Source: Blautia argi
GTDB lineage: Bacteria > Bacillota > Clostridia > Lachnospirales > Lachnospiraceae
Length of the DNA: 64,000 bases
Reading direction: 5' to 3'
Assembly (NCBI RefSeq): GCF_003287895.1
Contig: NZ_CP030280.1
Coordinates: 474,001 to 538,000 of the forward strand
The position numbers and the translations under genes were made by a program. The notes under the pieces were generated by a model that searched no databases, had not been told where the DNA came from, and saw nothing but the letters and a program-made list of their open reading frames with translations. Positions 44,557-53,473 of the stretch are shown here, in pieces. Position 1 is the stretch's first letter. Each line of letters opens with the position of its first letter.

Positions 44557-45893
44557 GATTTTTTGCCCTCCATTTTCTTCAGAATATTGTGTGTGGTGTA
44601 AAGACCTGTGTAGTTTACCAGAACATACAGATTTTTCACACCGTTTTCAATTTTTTCAGAAATGGCTTTTTCAATATCCGGTTCTGCACTGCAGGGAATG
44701 TCCACATATTTCAGGCGAAGCTGCATATCCCGGAAGCGAATACCGCAGACAGTAATGGACGCTGCATTGGTATCTTTTAATCGATCAAAATCTACGTCCC
44801 AGAGCCAGGAAACATCAGTACCGTCCTGACTGTTGTCGTTAATCAGAATAATAATATCCTTTGGAGCTTCGTCCGTCATGACTGCAGAAATATTTTGATT
44901 AAAGCCTGCAGGATTTTTTGCAAGGTTTAACATAACCTTTGTGCCTTTAATCCGGAACAGCTCGTTTCTGCCGAACTGAGGGGTGTAATCCCCCAGAATC
45001 TTATTAAAATTCGTGAGAGAAATACCTGCCATGGAGGCTGCGCCATACACCGCAAGGATATTGTATACATTGTAGAAGCCGCGGTAATTGGTTTCAATAT
45101 GGAAATCCTTTACATCAAAGGCAATGCCATTGGTAAGCTTGATATTTTCTCCATCAAAATCCGGTACAGGCCGTTTAAAACCACATTTGGGGCAGTAATA
45201 ATCTCCAAGCTGACTGTAGTGGTAAAAATGGTACTGCATTTTTTCCCCGCAGCATTTGCAGAATTGCCCTTCCCTGATTTCCCGGCTGTTTTCCTCTGTA
45301 AGTACAGGGCGGCTGATGCCGTAGGAAGCGCGAAGGTTTTCATTTTCCAGCGCCAGATAAGTGGAAAGGGAATCATCGGCATTAAATAAAAGCTTCATAT
45401 CAGGCGCCATTTTCATAGCTTTGGAAAGCAGGTTCATGGTAATGTCGATTTCTCCGTAACGGTCAAGCTGATCCCTGAAAAGGTTGGTCAGCACCATGTA
45501 GTCCGGCTGAAAATGAGGGAATACCCGGACAGTAGATGCCTCATCAATTTCAATGCAGGCATAATCTGCCTTCAGATGTCCGTTTAATCCGGCGTTTAAC
45601 ACAAAAGCAGAGGCTACGCCGTTTAACATATTTGAGCCTGTACGGTTACATACCACTTTTTTGTGATTTGCTTCCAGGACAGAAGCTAAAAGGTTGTTGG
45701 TGGTTGTTTTTCCATTGGTGCCGCATACGACAAAGATGTCCTGCTTCACCTCTTTGGCAAGCTCTTTAAGTATGGGGGGATAAATAGCAAGCGCCGCTTT
45801 TCCCGCCAGAGTTACCCCCTGTTTTCCTGTAAGGCGGCAGGCTGTTTTAATGATGTGGGCGCTCCACACTGCGAAAAGTCTTCGTATATTCAT
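44553..45893 (-). CDS. murT: MurT, lipid II isoglutaminyl synthase Mur-ligase subunit
   Basis: The product has 446 residues. Mur-ligase ATP site VVCGTNGKTTTNNLLA, a zinc-ribbon insertion CKCCGEKM...YCPKCGFK (four Cys), and C-terminal DUF1727 domain (LAKNPAGFNQNI, ILINDNSQDGTDVSWLWD). It activates the lipid II D-Glu carboxylate. Co-transcribed with gatD. Confidence 0.95.
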   Translation of the reverse strand: MNIRRLFAVWSAHIIKTACRLTGKQGVTLAGKAALAIYPPILKELAKEVKQDIFVVCGTNGKTTTNNLLASVLEANHKKVVCNRTGSNMLNGVASAFVLNAGLNGHLKADYACIEIDEASTVRVFPHFQPDYMVLTNLFRDQLDRYGEIDITMNLLSKAMKMAPDMKLLFNADDSLSTYLALENENLRASYGISRPVLTEENSREIREGQFCKCCGEKMQYHFYHYSQLGDYYCPKCGFKRPVPDFDGENIKLTNGIAFDVKDFHIETNYRGFYNVYNILAVYGAASMAGISLTNFNKILGDYTPQFGRNELFRIKGTKVMLNLAKNPAGFNQNISAVMTDEAPKDIIILINDNSQDGTDVSWLWDVDFDRLKDTNAASITVCGIRFRDMQLRLKYVDIPCSAEPDIEKAISEKIENGVKNLYVLVNYTGLYTTHNILKKMEGKKS

Positions 45894-45938
45894 TTTTCTT
45901 TTTCCTTTTGAGAATAGTATTGTGTTTTTTCTCTACCC

Positions 45939-45967
45939 ATTATACATAAACTAAAGAAAGAGTACAA
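45939..45967 (-). promoter_or_regulatory. Promoter of murT-gatD
   Basis: On the minus strand, TTGTAC (-35) and TATAAT (-10) with a 17-nt spacer, about 46 nt before the murT start. Confidence 0.8.
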
Positions 45968-46120
45968 CCTATACTCTAATATTAGAATATAATAACTGTA
46001 TCAGGAAACAAAAGGCAATCGGGCGTTACAGTTTTCGTAAAAAAGTCAAAAAAGTGGTTGAAATTTCCTCCTGCATATGATAAGATTGCTTTGTTGCTTT
46101 AAGTTGGCAATATATGAAAC

Positions 46121-46193
<73 letters not shown>

Positions 46194-46275
46194 TTTTTTT
46201 ATAATTAAAATGTCTTTGTAACAAAGACAAATATCTTTGATGTGAAGAAAAGTAAAAGAAAGGAAGGACAAAATC

Positions 46276-47514
46276 ATGTATTCATTGGAAGAAATCAGAA
46301 ACACAGACCCTGAAGTCGCAGCATGTATCTGCAAAGAGGTAGAACGTCAGAATTCCCATATTGAACTGATTGCATCAGAAAACTGGGTAAGCAAGGCAGT
46401 GATGGCAGCTATGGGAAGCCCTCTTACCAACAAGTACGCAGAAGGCTATCCGGGAAAGAGGTATTACGGTGGGTGTGAATGTGTAGACGAAGTGGAAGAA
46501 CTGGCAAAAGAGAGAGCAAGGAAGCTCTTTGGCTGTGAATATGTAAATGTGCAGCCTCATTCCGGCGCTCAGGCAAATATGGCAGTGTTCTTTGCAATGT
46601 TAAAGCCCGGAGATACGGTTATGGGCATGAATCTGGCGCATGGCGGCCATCTTTCACATGGAAGTCCGGCAAATTTCTCCGGCGCCTATTTTAATATTGT
46701 GCCATATGGAGTAAATGAGGACGGTGTGATTGATTACGGGGAAGTGAGAAAAATTGCGCTGGAGTCAAAGCCAAAGCTGATTGTGGCAGGAGCAAGCGCA
46801 TACTGCAGGATTATTGACTTCAAAAAATTCCGTGAAATTGCAGATGAGGTGGGGGCTTATCTCATGGTGGATATTGCCCACATTGCAGGTCTGGTGGCAG
46901 CAGGTCTGCACCCCAGTCCTATTCCCTATGCTCATGTTACAACTACCACAACTCATAAGACTCTGCGCGGTCCAAGAGGCGGTATGATTATGAGCAGCAA
47001 TGAAGTGGCAAAGCAGTTTAATTTTAATAAAGCCGTGTTTCCGGGAATCCAGGGCGGGCCTTTGATGCATGTGATTGCCGCGAAAGCTGTTTGTTTTCAG
47101 GAAGCTTTGCAGCCGGAATACAGAGAATATCAGCAGAGAATCGTGAAAAATGCCAGGGCTTTGTGTGAAGGTCTGTTGAAGAGAGGCGTTCAGGTTGTTT
47201 CCGGAAAGACGGAAAATCATTTGATGCTGGTGGATTTAAGAGGAACCGGAATTACCGGAAAAGAAATGGAACATCTTTTAGATGAGGTGAATATTACCTG
47301 TAATAAAAATGCCATTCCAAATGATCCGGAATCTCCTTTTGTAACCAGCGGTGTCCGTTTAGGTACAGCAGCCGTAACCTCAAGAGGTATGAAGGAAGAG
47401 GATATGGAGAGAATTGCAGAAGCCATTGCTATGATGATTCAGGACAGAAGCCGGAAGGAAGAGGCAAAGAAAATCGTAAAAACTCTGACAGATAAATACC
47501 CACTGAATGCATGA
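46276..47514 (+). CDS. glyA: Serine hydroxymethyltransferase
   Basis: The product has 412 residues. PLP-lysine motif [14 protein letters not shown], folate/serine residues in [30 protein letters not shown]. It converts serine and THF to glycine and methylene-THF. AAAGGAAGGA precedes the ATG. It follows tRNA-Phe by 82 nt. Confidence 0.98.
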   Translation: MYSLEEIRNTDPEVAACICKEVERQNSHIELIASENWVSKAVMAAMGSPLTNKYAEGYPGKRYYGGCECVDEVEELAKERARKLFGCEYVNVQPHSGAQANMAVFFAMLKPGDTVMGMNLAHGGHLSHGSPANFSGAYFNIVPYGVNEDGVIDYGEVRKIALESKPKLIVAGASAYCRIIDFKKFREIADEVGAYLMVDIAHIAGLVAAGLHPSPIPYAHVTTTTTHKTLRGPRGGMIMSSNEVAKQFNFNKAVFPGIQGGPLMHVIAAKAVCFQEALQPEYREYQQRIVKNARALCEGLLKRGVQVVSGKTENHLMLVDLRGTGITGKEMEHLLDEVNITCNKNAIPNDPESPFVTSGVRLGTAAVTSRGMKEEDMERIAEAIAMMIQDRSRKEEAKKIVKTLTDKYPLNA

Positions 47515-47577
47515 AAAAGGGATTTTCCGCGAACGTGTTTTGATAGGATAGTAGGTATTGGACAGCAGTAAAAAAGA

Positions 47578-47657
47578 ACAGGCATGAGAAGGGCAAATGA
47601 AACAGATATCAAAAGATTTGCAGAATATGTTTCATTGCTGCACCCATGCCTGTTTTT
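47578..47657 (+). terminator. Terminator after glyA
   Basis: ACAGGCATG (47578-47586) pairs with CATGCCTGT (47645-47653); an inner ATGAAAC/GTTTCAT stem adds to it. TTTTT follows. Confidence 0.88.
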
Positions 47658-47726
47658 GCACAGTCTGTTTGGAAGATTAGTGCGTGTTTATGCGAGAGGA
47701 TATTTTATGGTGTATAGATTTAAATT

Positions 47727-48653
47727 TTAATGAGAGGACAGTTTCAGCTTGTGAAAAGCATTCTGTGCTGCAATTGCGCCGTCATTTGCCGCAGTTACTA
47801 CCTGCCTCAGTACTTTCTGGCATACGTCCCCGGCGCCGTAGAGCAGGGGAACAGAGGTTTCCATGGATTCGTTTACTATCATATATCCATGTTCGTCTAA
47901 AACACCTAAAGGCTTTAAAAAGTCAGTGACCGGGTCAGCACCGATATAAGGGAAAATACCGGATACCGGCAGAATGGTTTCTTTTTCAGAGGATACATCT
48001 GCAATTTTCAGTCCACCAACCTGTCCGTTTTCGGAAAGAACCTCTTTTGGCACAGCCTTTTGGATAATCTGGATTTTCGGATTCGCCTTTGCAGCGTCTA
48101 TGGCGATTTTGTCAGCACGGAAGACATCTCTTCTCATAATAATATACACTTTAGAGGCAAATTGAGTGAGATACACCGCTTCTTCTAAAGCAGAGTTTCC
48201 GGCGCCTATAACAGCTACTTCTTTTTCGCGGAAGAAAGCGCCGTCGCACACCGCACAGTAGGAAACGCCGCGGCCAATATGCTCTACTTCTCCGGGAATG
48301 TGCATCAGACGTTCCTTGGTACCTGTTGCAACTAAAACCGCAGGGGCTAAAAAGAGGGTGCCGTCCTCGCAGAGTACCTGCTTTTTTTCTCCGTCGGTAA
48401 TGGAAACAACCTTTCCGTATTCATAAACAGCGCCGAAGCTGGTGGAGTGAGTAAACATATCCATAGCAAGCTGGGAGCCGGGTTCCTGTAAAATACCGGG
48501 CCAATTGCTGATTTCATTGGTTTTCAGTAATTTTCCGCCAGGGGCCCCGCTTTCTAAAAGAGCGGTTTTAAGCCCTGCGCGGGAAGCATAGACAGCAGCA
48601 GTCATGCCTGCCGGTCCTGCGCCTATAATAATAAAGTCATATTCCTTTGTCAT
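47727..48653 (-). CDS. trxB: Thioredoxin reductase
   Basis: The product has 308 residues. FAD motif IIGAGPAGMTAAVYA, redox-active CAVCDGAFF, NADPH motif VIGAGNSALEEAVYL and the C-terminal GAGDVCQK. It reduces TrxA, encoded 37 nt upstream. Confidence 0.96.
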   Translation of the reverse strand: MTKEYDFIIIGAGPAGMTAAVYASRAGLKTALLESGAPGGKLLKTNEISNWPGILQEPGSQLAMDMFTHSTSFGAVYEYGKVVSITDGEKKQVLCEDGTLFLAPAVLVATGTKERLMHIPGEVEHIGRGVSYCAVCDGAFFREKEVAVIGAGNSALEEAVYLTQFASKVYIIMRRDVFRADKIAIDAAKANPKIQIIQKAVPKEVLSENGQVGGLKIADVSSEKETILPVSGIFPYIGADPVTDFLKPLGVLDEHGYMIVNESMETSVPLLYGAGDVCQKVLRQVVTAANDGAIAAQNAFHKLKLSSH

Positions 48654-48690
48654 AGCTTTCCGCCTCTCTTTCTTCTGTTTGTGTCGCTTT

Positions 48691-49005
48691 TTATAAAGCG
48701 TTTAATTTCTGTTCCAGAACGGGTTTCGGGAGAAATCCTACAGCGGAATCTTTTACCTGTCCGTTTTTTACAAAGAATACAGAGGGAACGGTGGTAATGT
48801 TCCATGCTCTGGTAAGCTCAGGATTTTTGTCAATGTCTACTTTTACAATTTTATATTTATCCTGTTCTTCTCCAAGCTGTTCTAATACCTGTCCCAGCAT
48901 TTTGCAGGGGCCGCACCAGGTTGCGAAGAAATCTAAAAGCACGGGTTTTTCGGACTGCAATACTTCTTTTTCAAATTCCTGTTCGTTTATGTGTAAAACT
49001 GCCAT
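48691..49005 (-). CDS. trxA: Thioredoxin
   Basis: The product has 104 residues with active site FFATWCGPCKML and the cis-Pro motif ITTVPSVFFVKNG. Start MAVLHINE at 49005 fits the AAAGGAG site (about 9 nt); an in-frame ATG two codons earlier is too close to it. First gene of a trxA-trxB operon. Confidence 0.96.
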   Translation of the reverse strand: MAVLHINEQEFEKEVLQSEKPVLLDFFATWCGPCKMLGQVLEQLGEEQDKYKIVKVDIDKNPELTRAWNITTVPSVFFVKNGQVKDSAVGFLPKPVLEQKLNAL

Positions 49006-49093
49006 AATCATAATCTCCTTTGTTTTTCAATTATTTTTTTAATTTGTGTTTGGTTTCTATGGTTGCAGTATATAATAAATCTTAGTATTAGTC

Positions 49094-49142
49094 TGTGACA
49101 AAGTCACATATTTATGTGAAAGAAAATCACTAATTTTAGTGA
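49094..49142. promoter_or_regulatory. Cluster of palindromic operator-like sites between trxA and the RelA/SpoT-like gene
   Basis: Three palindromes: TGTGAC-AAA-GTCACA (49094-49108), overlapping TCACATA-TT-TATGTGA (49104-49119), and TCACTAA-TT-TTAGTGA (49127-49142). The last two are perfect, share TCAC-N8-GTGA, and lie 23 nt centre to centre. The leftmost overlaps a possible trxA -35; the rightmost ends 6 nt before the -35 of the opposite promoter. They resemble CRP/FNR-family sites. Confidence 0.65.
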
Positions 49143-49148
49143 AAAACG

Positions 49149-49177
49149 TTTACGAAGACCGTGGAAATTGATATAAT
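49149..49177 (+). promoter_or_regulatory. Promoter of the RelA/SpoT-like gene
   Basis: TTTACG (-35, 49149-49154) and TATAAT (-10, 49172-49177) with 17 nt between. Confidence 0.7.
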
Positions 49178-49249
49178 GAAGAGAATCTAAAGTTTGAGTC
49201 ACAGAAACTCTGTAATTGCCGACAGGTTTTCAGCAAAAGAGGAGAGTTT

Positions 49250-50230
49250 ATGAGAGGAATAGAAGAACTGTCCAGACTTTTGGACCGGGAAGAAATCAGA
49301 AGCCTGGAAAAAGAGCTGGGCGGTGCCATACAGAAAAAATTAGAAAAGAGCGGAATTTATTTCCGCATATTTGCCAGAGTAAAGGAGGCAGGTTCTATCT
49401 GGCATAAGCTGGAGTGGAAAAGGGCGGAATACGAAGCAAAGAACAAAAAGCTTCAGGATCTTGCCGGAATCCGTATTGTGCTGTATTACATGGACGATAT
49501 TCCTATATGCAAGGAGCTTTTAAAAAGCGCGTATTCTGTTATTGAGAAGGATTCTCATGAGGATATTCCAAAAGTCAATGAATTTAATCCACTCCGTATG
49601 AATTATGTCTGCCATATGCCGGAAGAATTTGTGCAGCGCTTTCCAAAGGAGATTTTTGAGAATTACCGTATTGACAAGACCTTTGAAGTGCAGATTCGCA
49701 CTACCTTTTCCGAGGGCTGGCATGAGGTAGACCATGATGTGCGCTATAAACATAAGGAAGAGTGGGAGCAGCACTATGAATTATCCAGGGAATTAAACGG
49801 AATTTATGCAACCCTGGAGGTGTGTGACAGAAGCATGGTAAATCTTCTGGAGCGTCTGGCTTATCAGAATTATAAGAATATGCAGATTGAAGCCATGATA
49901 CGGAACAAATATCGACTGCGTTTTGAGAATCCTGCAATTTCGGTACCGCTTTTGGAATTTCTTCAGAAGGATACAGAGCTTGTGAAGCGGATTTACCGTT
50001 CTCCAAGAGAAATTCCCATGCGTTTTTTTGCCAGCAGTCTGTCAGAGGGAATCCCTCTTACGGTAGATAATCTGGTACTGGTATGCAATGAATTGTGTCT
50101 GGGACAAAAGGAGCTCGAAGACCGTACGCCTATGCTGATACGGGAAAGAACAGGACAGTGGCAGGAAAAGCAAAAAATTTCTATTAATATGAAGAAATCT
50201 GTTGACACAGAGTTTTTACTTATAATATAA
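49250..50230 (+). CDS. RelA/SpoT-domain protein (small alarmone synthetase-like)
   Basis: The product has 326 residues: a nucleotidyltransferase domain of the RelA_SpoT family without hydrolase, TGS or ACT domains. Visible motifs: RVKEAGSIWHKLEWKR, DLAGIRIVLYYMDDI and FEVQIRTTFSEGWHEVDHD. The G-Y-S-x-H-like motif of synthetases appears altered (NPLRMNYVCHMP). It may make (p)ppGpp or a relative; activity is uncertain. AGAGGAGAG precedes the ATG. Confidence 0.82.
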   Translation: MRGIEELSRLLDREEIRSLEKELGGAIQKKLEKSGIYFRIFARVKEAGSIWHKLEWKRAEYEAKNKKLQDLAGIRIVLYYMDDIPICKELLKSAYSVIEKDSHEDIPKVNEFNPLRMNYVCHMPEEFVQRFPKEIFENYRIDKTFEVQIRTTFSEGWHEVDHDVRYKHKEEWEQHYELSRELNGIYATLEVCDRSMVNLLERLAYQNYKNMQIEAMIRNKYRLRFENPAISVPLLEFLQKDTELVKRIYRSPREIPMRFFASSLSEGIPLTVDNLVLVCNELCLGQKELEDRTPMLIRERTGQWQEKQKISINMKKSVDTEFLLII

Positions 50231-50231
50231 T
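50202..50231 (+). promoter_or_regulatory. Promoter of rplM-rpsI
   Basis: Consensus TTGACA (50202-50207) and TATAAT (50226-50231), 18-nt spacer. It lies within the 3' end of the RelA/SpoT-like gene. A second TATAAT at 50221 would have a poor spacer. Confidence 0.7.
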
Positions 50232-50239
50232 AAATCAAT

Positions 50240-50340
50240 GTGACGTGGACTGGAAGTGCCTAGCCAAAAGCCCCGGTATGGTATCTTCAAAAACGTCTGG
50301 TTTAATTAAATTGTGATGATGAAAATATTCTATATTGTTG
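50240..50340 (+). promoter_or_regulatory. 5' leader of rplM, candidate L13 leader
   Basis: A GACGT (50243-50247) / ACGTC (50293-50297) pair encloses a G/C-rich region (GTGCCTAGCC...CCCCGG). Position matches the known L13 leader in Firmicutes. Identity is inferred from context, not from a match. Confidence 0.5.
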
Positions 50341-50358
50341 ATAATAGGAGGTAAAACC

Positions 50359-50787
50359 ATGAACACTTATATGGCTAATCCGGATAAGATTGAAAGAAAA
50401 TGGTATGTTGTTGATGCTGATGGACAGACATTAGGACGTCTGGCATCTGAAATTGCTAAAGTTTTAAGAGGAAAAAATAAACCTGTTTTCACACCTCACG
50501 TTGATACAGGTGATTATGTAATCGTAGTAAACGCTGAAAAAGTAAAAGTTTCCGGTAAAAAAATGGAACAGAAAATTTACTACAATCACTCTGAATATGT
50601 TGGCGGTATGAAAGAAACAACATTAAAAGAGATGATGGATAAAAAACCTGAAAGAGTTATTGAGCTTGCTGTAAAAGGTATGCTTCCAAAAGGACCATTA
50701 GGCAGAGCAATGATTAAAAAATTACATGTATACGCTGGACCAGAGCACAAAAACGCTGCTCAGAAACCAGAAGTATTAACATTTTAA
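50359..50787 (+). CDS. rplM: 50S ribosomal protein L13
   Basis: The product has 142 residues: [63 protein letters not shown] sits before the ATG at 50359; an ATG at 50335 is not needed. Confidence 0.98.
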   Translation: MNTYMANPDKIERKWYVVDADGQTLGRLASEIAKVLRGKNKPVFTPHVDTGDYVIVVNAEKVKVSGKKMEQKIYYNHSEYVGGMKETTLKEMMDKKPERVIELAVKGMLPKGPLGRAMIKKLHVYAGPEHKNAAQKPEVLTF

Positions 50788-50803
50788 TAGGAGGTAAAAT
50801 ACA

Positions 50804-51197
50804 GTGGCTAGTACAAAATTCTATGGAACAGGAAGAAGAAAATCATCTGTAGCTCGTGTATACTTAGTACCAGGTACAGGTAAAATCACAATCAATAAAA
50901 GAGGATATTGATGAATATTTTGGATTAGAAACATTAAAGGTTGTTGTTCGTCAGCCATTAACATTGACAGACACACTTGATAAGTTTGACGTTTTAGTAA
51001 ACGTTCATGGTGGTGGATTCACAGGACAGGCTGGTGCAATCCGTCACGGTATCTCCAGAGCATTACTGGAAGCTGACAGCGAATACAGACCTGCATTAAA
51101 AGCAGCTGGATTCTTAACTCGTGACCCACGTATGAAAGAAAGAAAGAAATACGGTCTCAAGGCAGCTCGTCGTGCTCCTCAGTTTTCCAAACGTTAA
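50804..51197 (+). pseudogene. rpsI: 30S ribosomal protein S9, apparent 1-nt frameshift
   Basis: GTG at 50804 gives [20 protein letters not shown] and KITINKR, then a premature stop. One extra G at 50903-50904 is the simplest cause: removal gives [15 protein letters not shown], and the frame goes on to [13 protein letters not shown] with the stop at 51195-51197. Span 3n+1; repaired length 130 residues. The C-terminal tail that touches P-site tRNA is intact. Most likely a sequence error. Confidence 0.93.
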
Positions 51198-51222
51198 TTA
51201 TACGTTTTTGGAACGTACAATT

Positions 51223-52083
51223 TCAAAAAGATTTTACAAACCTCTCAGGGAATGTTCCTTGGGAGGTTTTTTGCACATATTTTCCATCTTCATGGCGGTT
51301 GTAATGAAAAGTAACCATTTCGCCATCATATTTATCAATACGGGAAGTGGCTATGACAGGACGTCCGAGATAGCGTCCAATATATTTGACTACGTTTTTA
51401 GGGTCACATTTGTTTGGTTTTGCATAAACATAGAAACCATATTTATGTTCGGAGTAACATTTCGCTTTTACTTTTTTAAAAGAGGTTCCCAACTTAGATT
51501 CTAGTTCATTAAGAAGTGCAGTGCGAAAAGAATGACGCAGATAAGTATAGTTGAAGTGTTTTACATGACGCCAAAAGCCATCGTTACTGTAACCGCCTTC
51601 AGAAATCAGACAATGAATGTGAGGGTTCCATTTGAGGTCACGTCCAAATGTATGTAGAACCATAATAAAACCAGGAGTGAAATTTTTAGATTTATTTATG
51701 GTAAAAAACATACGTGAAATAACACTTGTGACAGAATGAAAGAGACAGTTAAGAAGGGAACGATCTTTGAGAAAGTAATCTCTGAGGTATTCATCAATGG
51801 TAAAGACACAGTGACGGTGCTGGACATTGATGAGCTTAAAGGACATACTGGTAGTGCGCTCCATGGAATACTTGTTTCCACAGGTAGGACAAAAACGACT
51901 GTGACAGCGGAAAGGAACAAATTTTAGTTTCCCGCAATGAGGACAGCCGTACATGGCACCGCCAAAAGAAGGATCACCACAATGAATCATCTTTTCGATA
52001 TTTTCCATCTCAGTATTTCTGGGATGAAGAGTATGTTTAATTTCTTCATAATAGTCAGTAAAGATTTTTTGTAAAATATTCAT
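51223..52083 (-). pseudogene. IS91-family transposase, C-terminally truncated
   Basis: The product has 286 residues from ATG at 52083. N-terminal zinc-binding domain (CPHCGKLKFVPFRCHSRFCPTCG) and the HUH-type replicase motif WNPHIHCLISEGG, then FYVYAKPNKCDPKNVVKYIGRY-type region (part). Full IS91-type transposases have roughly 380-400 residues. The last 15 or so residues (KTSQGTFPERFVKSF) are encoded by the rpsI terminator, so the true C-terminus is lost. Probably inactive. Confidence 0.82.
51239..51272 (+). terminator. Terminator of rplM-rpsI
   Basis: AACCTCTCAGGGAA pairs with TTCCTTGGGAGGTT (two wobble pairs), followed by TTTTT. The transposase frame on the minus strand runs through it. 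Confidence 0.9.
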
Positions 52084-52180
52084 AAGTCTATTATGGATGA
52101 AAAAAGAACAAAAAGAAACCCCTATCCCCCTCAAGAATGAGGGGAAGGGGAGTTGAATAGGCGAAGCCTATTTTTTATAT
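51270..52180 (-). mobile_element. Remnant of an IS91-like element
   Basis: It comprises the truncated transposase and its upstream flank, ending in two hairpins: CCCCTC/GAGGGG (52127-52144) and AATAGGC-GAA-GCCTATT (52156-52172, followed by T-run). The left edge is where similarity meets the rpsI terminator. Exact ends cannot be set without a related element. Confidence 0.55.
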
Positions 52181-52282
52181 GTATTTTGTTACAAGATGAT
52201 GGTATACTCTGTTATAGAAGATATATTTTGTTATTATGGGCGATTTTCCTGCCTTCAGAAAAATCGTTGAATGAGAGATGTG

Positions 52283-52311
52283 AATTTGTGTCATCACTGA
52301 TGACACAAATT
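52283..52311. promoter_or_regulatory. Perfect 29-bp palindrome upstream of the LysR gene
   Basis: AATTTGTGTCATCA (52283-52296), centre C, then TGATGACACAAATT (52298-52311). It could be an operator or a bidirectional hairpin. The stretch 52180-52415 otherwise has no gene; it holds a tiny ORF of 10 codons at 52331-52363 with a good ribosome site (AAAGGAGAGGGTGAG). Confidence 0.6.
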
Positions 52312-52415
52312 TGCGAAAGGAGAGGGTGAGATGGGAGATGAAATACTTTTCTATAAAAAATAATAGAGAATAATGGGAATTTTGATAAAATTACAGAATA
52401 TTGTGGTGAGTCAGC

Positions 52416-53294
52416 ATGGAATTAAGAATATTACGCTATTTTTTAACGGTAGCAAAAGAGCAAAGTTTTACAAAAGCGGCAGAACAATTACACATCACAC
52501 AGCCAACCTTATCAAGACAGCTTGCTGCATTTGAGGAGGAGTTGGGTATCGTATTGTTTGTTCGTAATGGAAAAAGTATTACGCTTACGGATGAGGGAAT
52601 TTTGTTAAAGAGAAGGGCGTTGGAGATCCTTAACCTTGAAGAACGCACTTTAGAAGAACTAAAGGGAACGGAAGAGGTAATAGAAGGGACGGTTACTTTT
52701 GGCTGTGGAGAGTTTACAGCTGTAGAAACTCTGGCAAAGATATGCAGGCGGTATAAAGAAAAATATCCCCTTGTTCAGATTGGGATTCATACTGCAACTG
52801 CAGATACAATATACGAAATGATGAATAAAGGGCTTGTGGATATCGCATTGTTTATGGAACCGGTAGATACAGAAGGGCTTGATTACATCAGAATGAAAGA
52901 CAGCGATCAATGGGTAGTGGGAATGAAACCGGATGATCCGCTTGCGGATAAGCAGTACATAGAAAAGGCAGACCTTTTAGGAAAATCTCTTATTTTACCG
53001 GAAAGAGTAGGTGTTCAAAGTGAACTTGCAAACTGGTTTGGAAAGGATTTTTCTAAACTTGATATTTCGTTTATCAGTAATCTTGGGACAAATGCAGGCG
53101 TGATGGCAGCAAATGGACTTGGATATCCGATATCTATTGAAGGCGCTGTAAAATACTGGCGGGAAGATATTCTTGTACAAAGAAGGCTTTACCCTGAAAT
53201 TACTGCAAGCAGTGTGATTGCATGGAGAAGAAATATTCCTTATTCACAGGCAGTAAATAAGATGATAAAAGAAATCAATGCCTTTTGGGCATAA
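52416..53294 (+). CDS. LysR-family transcriptional regulator
   Basis: The product has 292 residues. Winged HTH at 1-65 (MELRILRYFLTVAKEQSFTK, HITQPTLSRQLAAFEEELG), effector domain at 90-290 (GTVTFGCGEFTAVETLAKI). Probably controls the flavodoxin-CMD-reductase genes downstream, whose promoter has a 12-nt direct repeat. Confidence 0.93.
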   Translation: MELRILRYFLTVAKEQSFTKAAEQLHITQPTLSRQLAAFEEELGIVLFVRNGKSITLTDEGILLKRRALEILNLEERTLEELKGTEEVIEGTVTFGCGEFTAVETLAKICRRYKEKYPLVQIGIHTATADTIYEMMNKGLVDIALFMEPVDTEGLDYIRMKDSDQWVVGMKPDDPLADKQYIEKADLLGKSLILPERVGVQSELANWFGKDFSKLDISFISNLGTNAGVMAANGLGYPISIEGAVKYWREDILVQRRLYPEITASSVIAWRRNIPYSQAVNKMIKEINAFWA

Positions 53295-53306
53295 AAGTCA
53301 ATGCAA

Positions 53307-53343
53307 TATAAGTATTGGACATGGTATAAGTATTGGTTATAGA
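53307..53343 (+). promoter_or_regulatory. Promoter with direct repeat upstream of the flavodoxin operon
   Basis: TATAAGTATTGG occurs at 53307-53318 and 53325-53336. A promoter TTGGAC (53315-53320) - 17 nt - TATAGA (53338-53343) overlaps both copies, so a regulator binding there could control it. Confidence 0.55.
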
Positions 53344-53378
53344 ATGGGTGTGTAGGATAAGACGATATCTTGCACATC

Positions 53379-53423
53379 TTTTTGAATTACAGGAAATCAT
53401 GTCAGAATCCTATAATTCAAAAA
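53379..53423. repeat. Inverted repeat in the flavodoxin leader
   Basis: TTTTTGAATTA-c-AGGA (53379-53394) pairs with TCCT-a-TAATTCAAAAA (53408-53423). In the + transcript it forms a hairpin ending in A's; on the minus strand it looks like a terminator. An outer ACATCTTT/AAAGATGT pair (about 53374 and 53438) extends it. Confidence 0.6.
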
Positions 53424-53473
53424 AATGCACTTCATGTAAAGATGTACAGTTCTTGAAAAGGAGGCAGACGACT

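Noticed and set aside
46194..46200. Terminator after tRNA-Phe
   Set aside because: There is a T7 run but no separate hairpin; only the tRNA acceptor stem precedes it, so I did not list it.
50804..51197. Programmed frameshifting in rpsI, rpsQ or rplN
   Set aside because: No slippery heptamer plus downstream structure is apparent, and S9, S17 and L14 are not known to use it; sequence error is simpler.
51736..51927. Plus-strand ORF of 63 residues within the IS91-like element
   Set aside because: Antisense shadow of the transposase; no start context or similarity.
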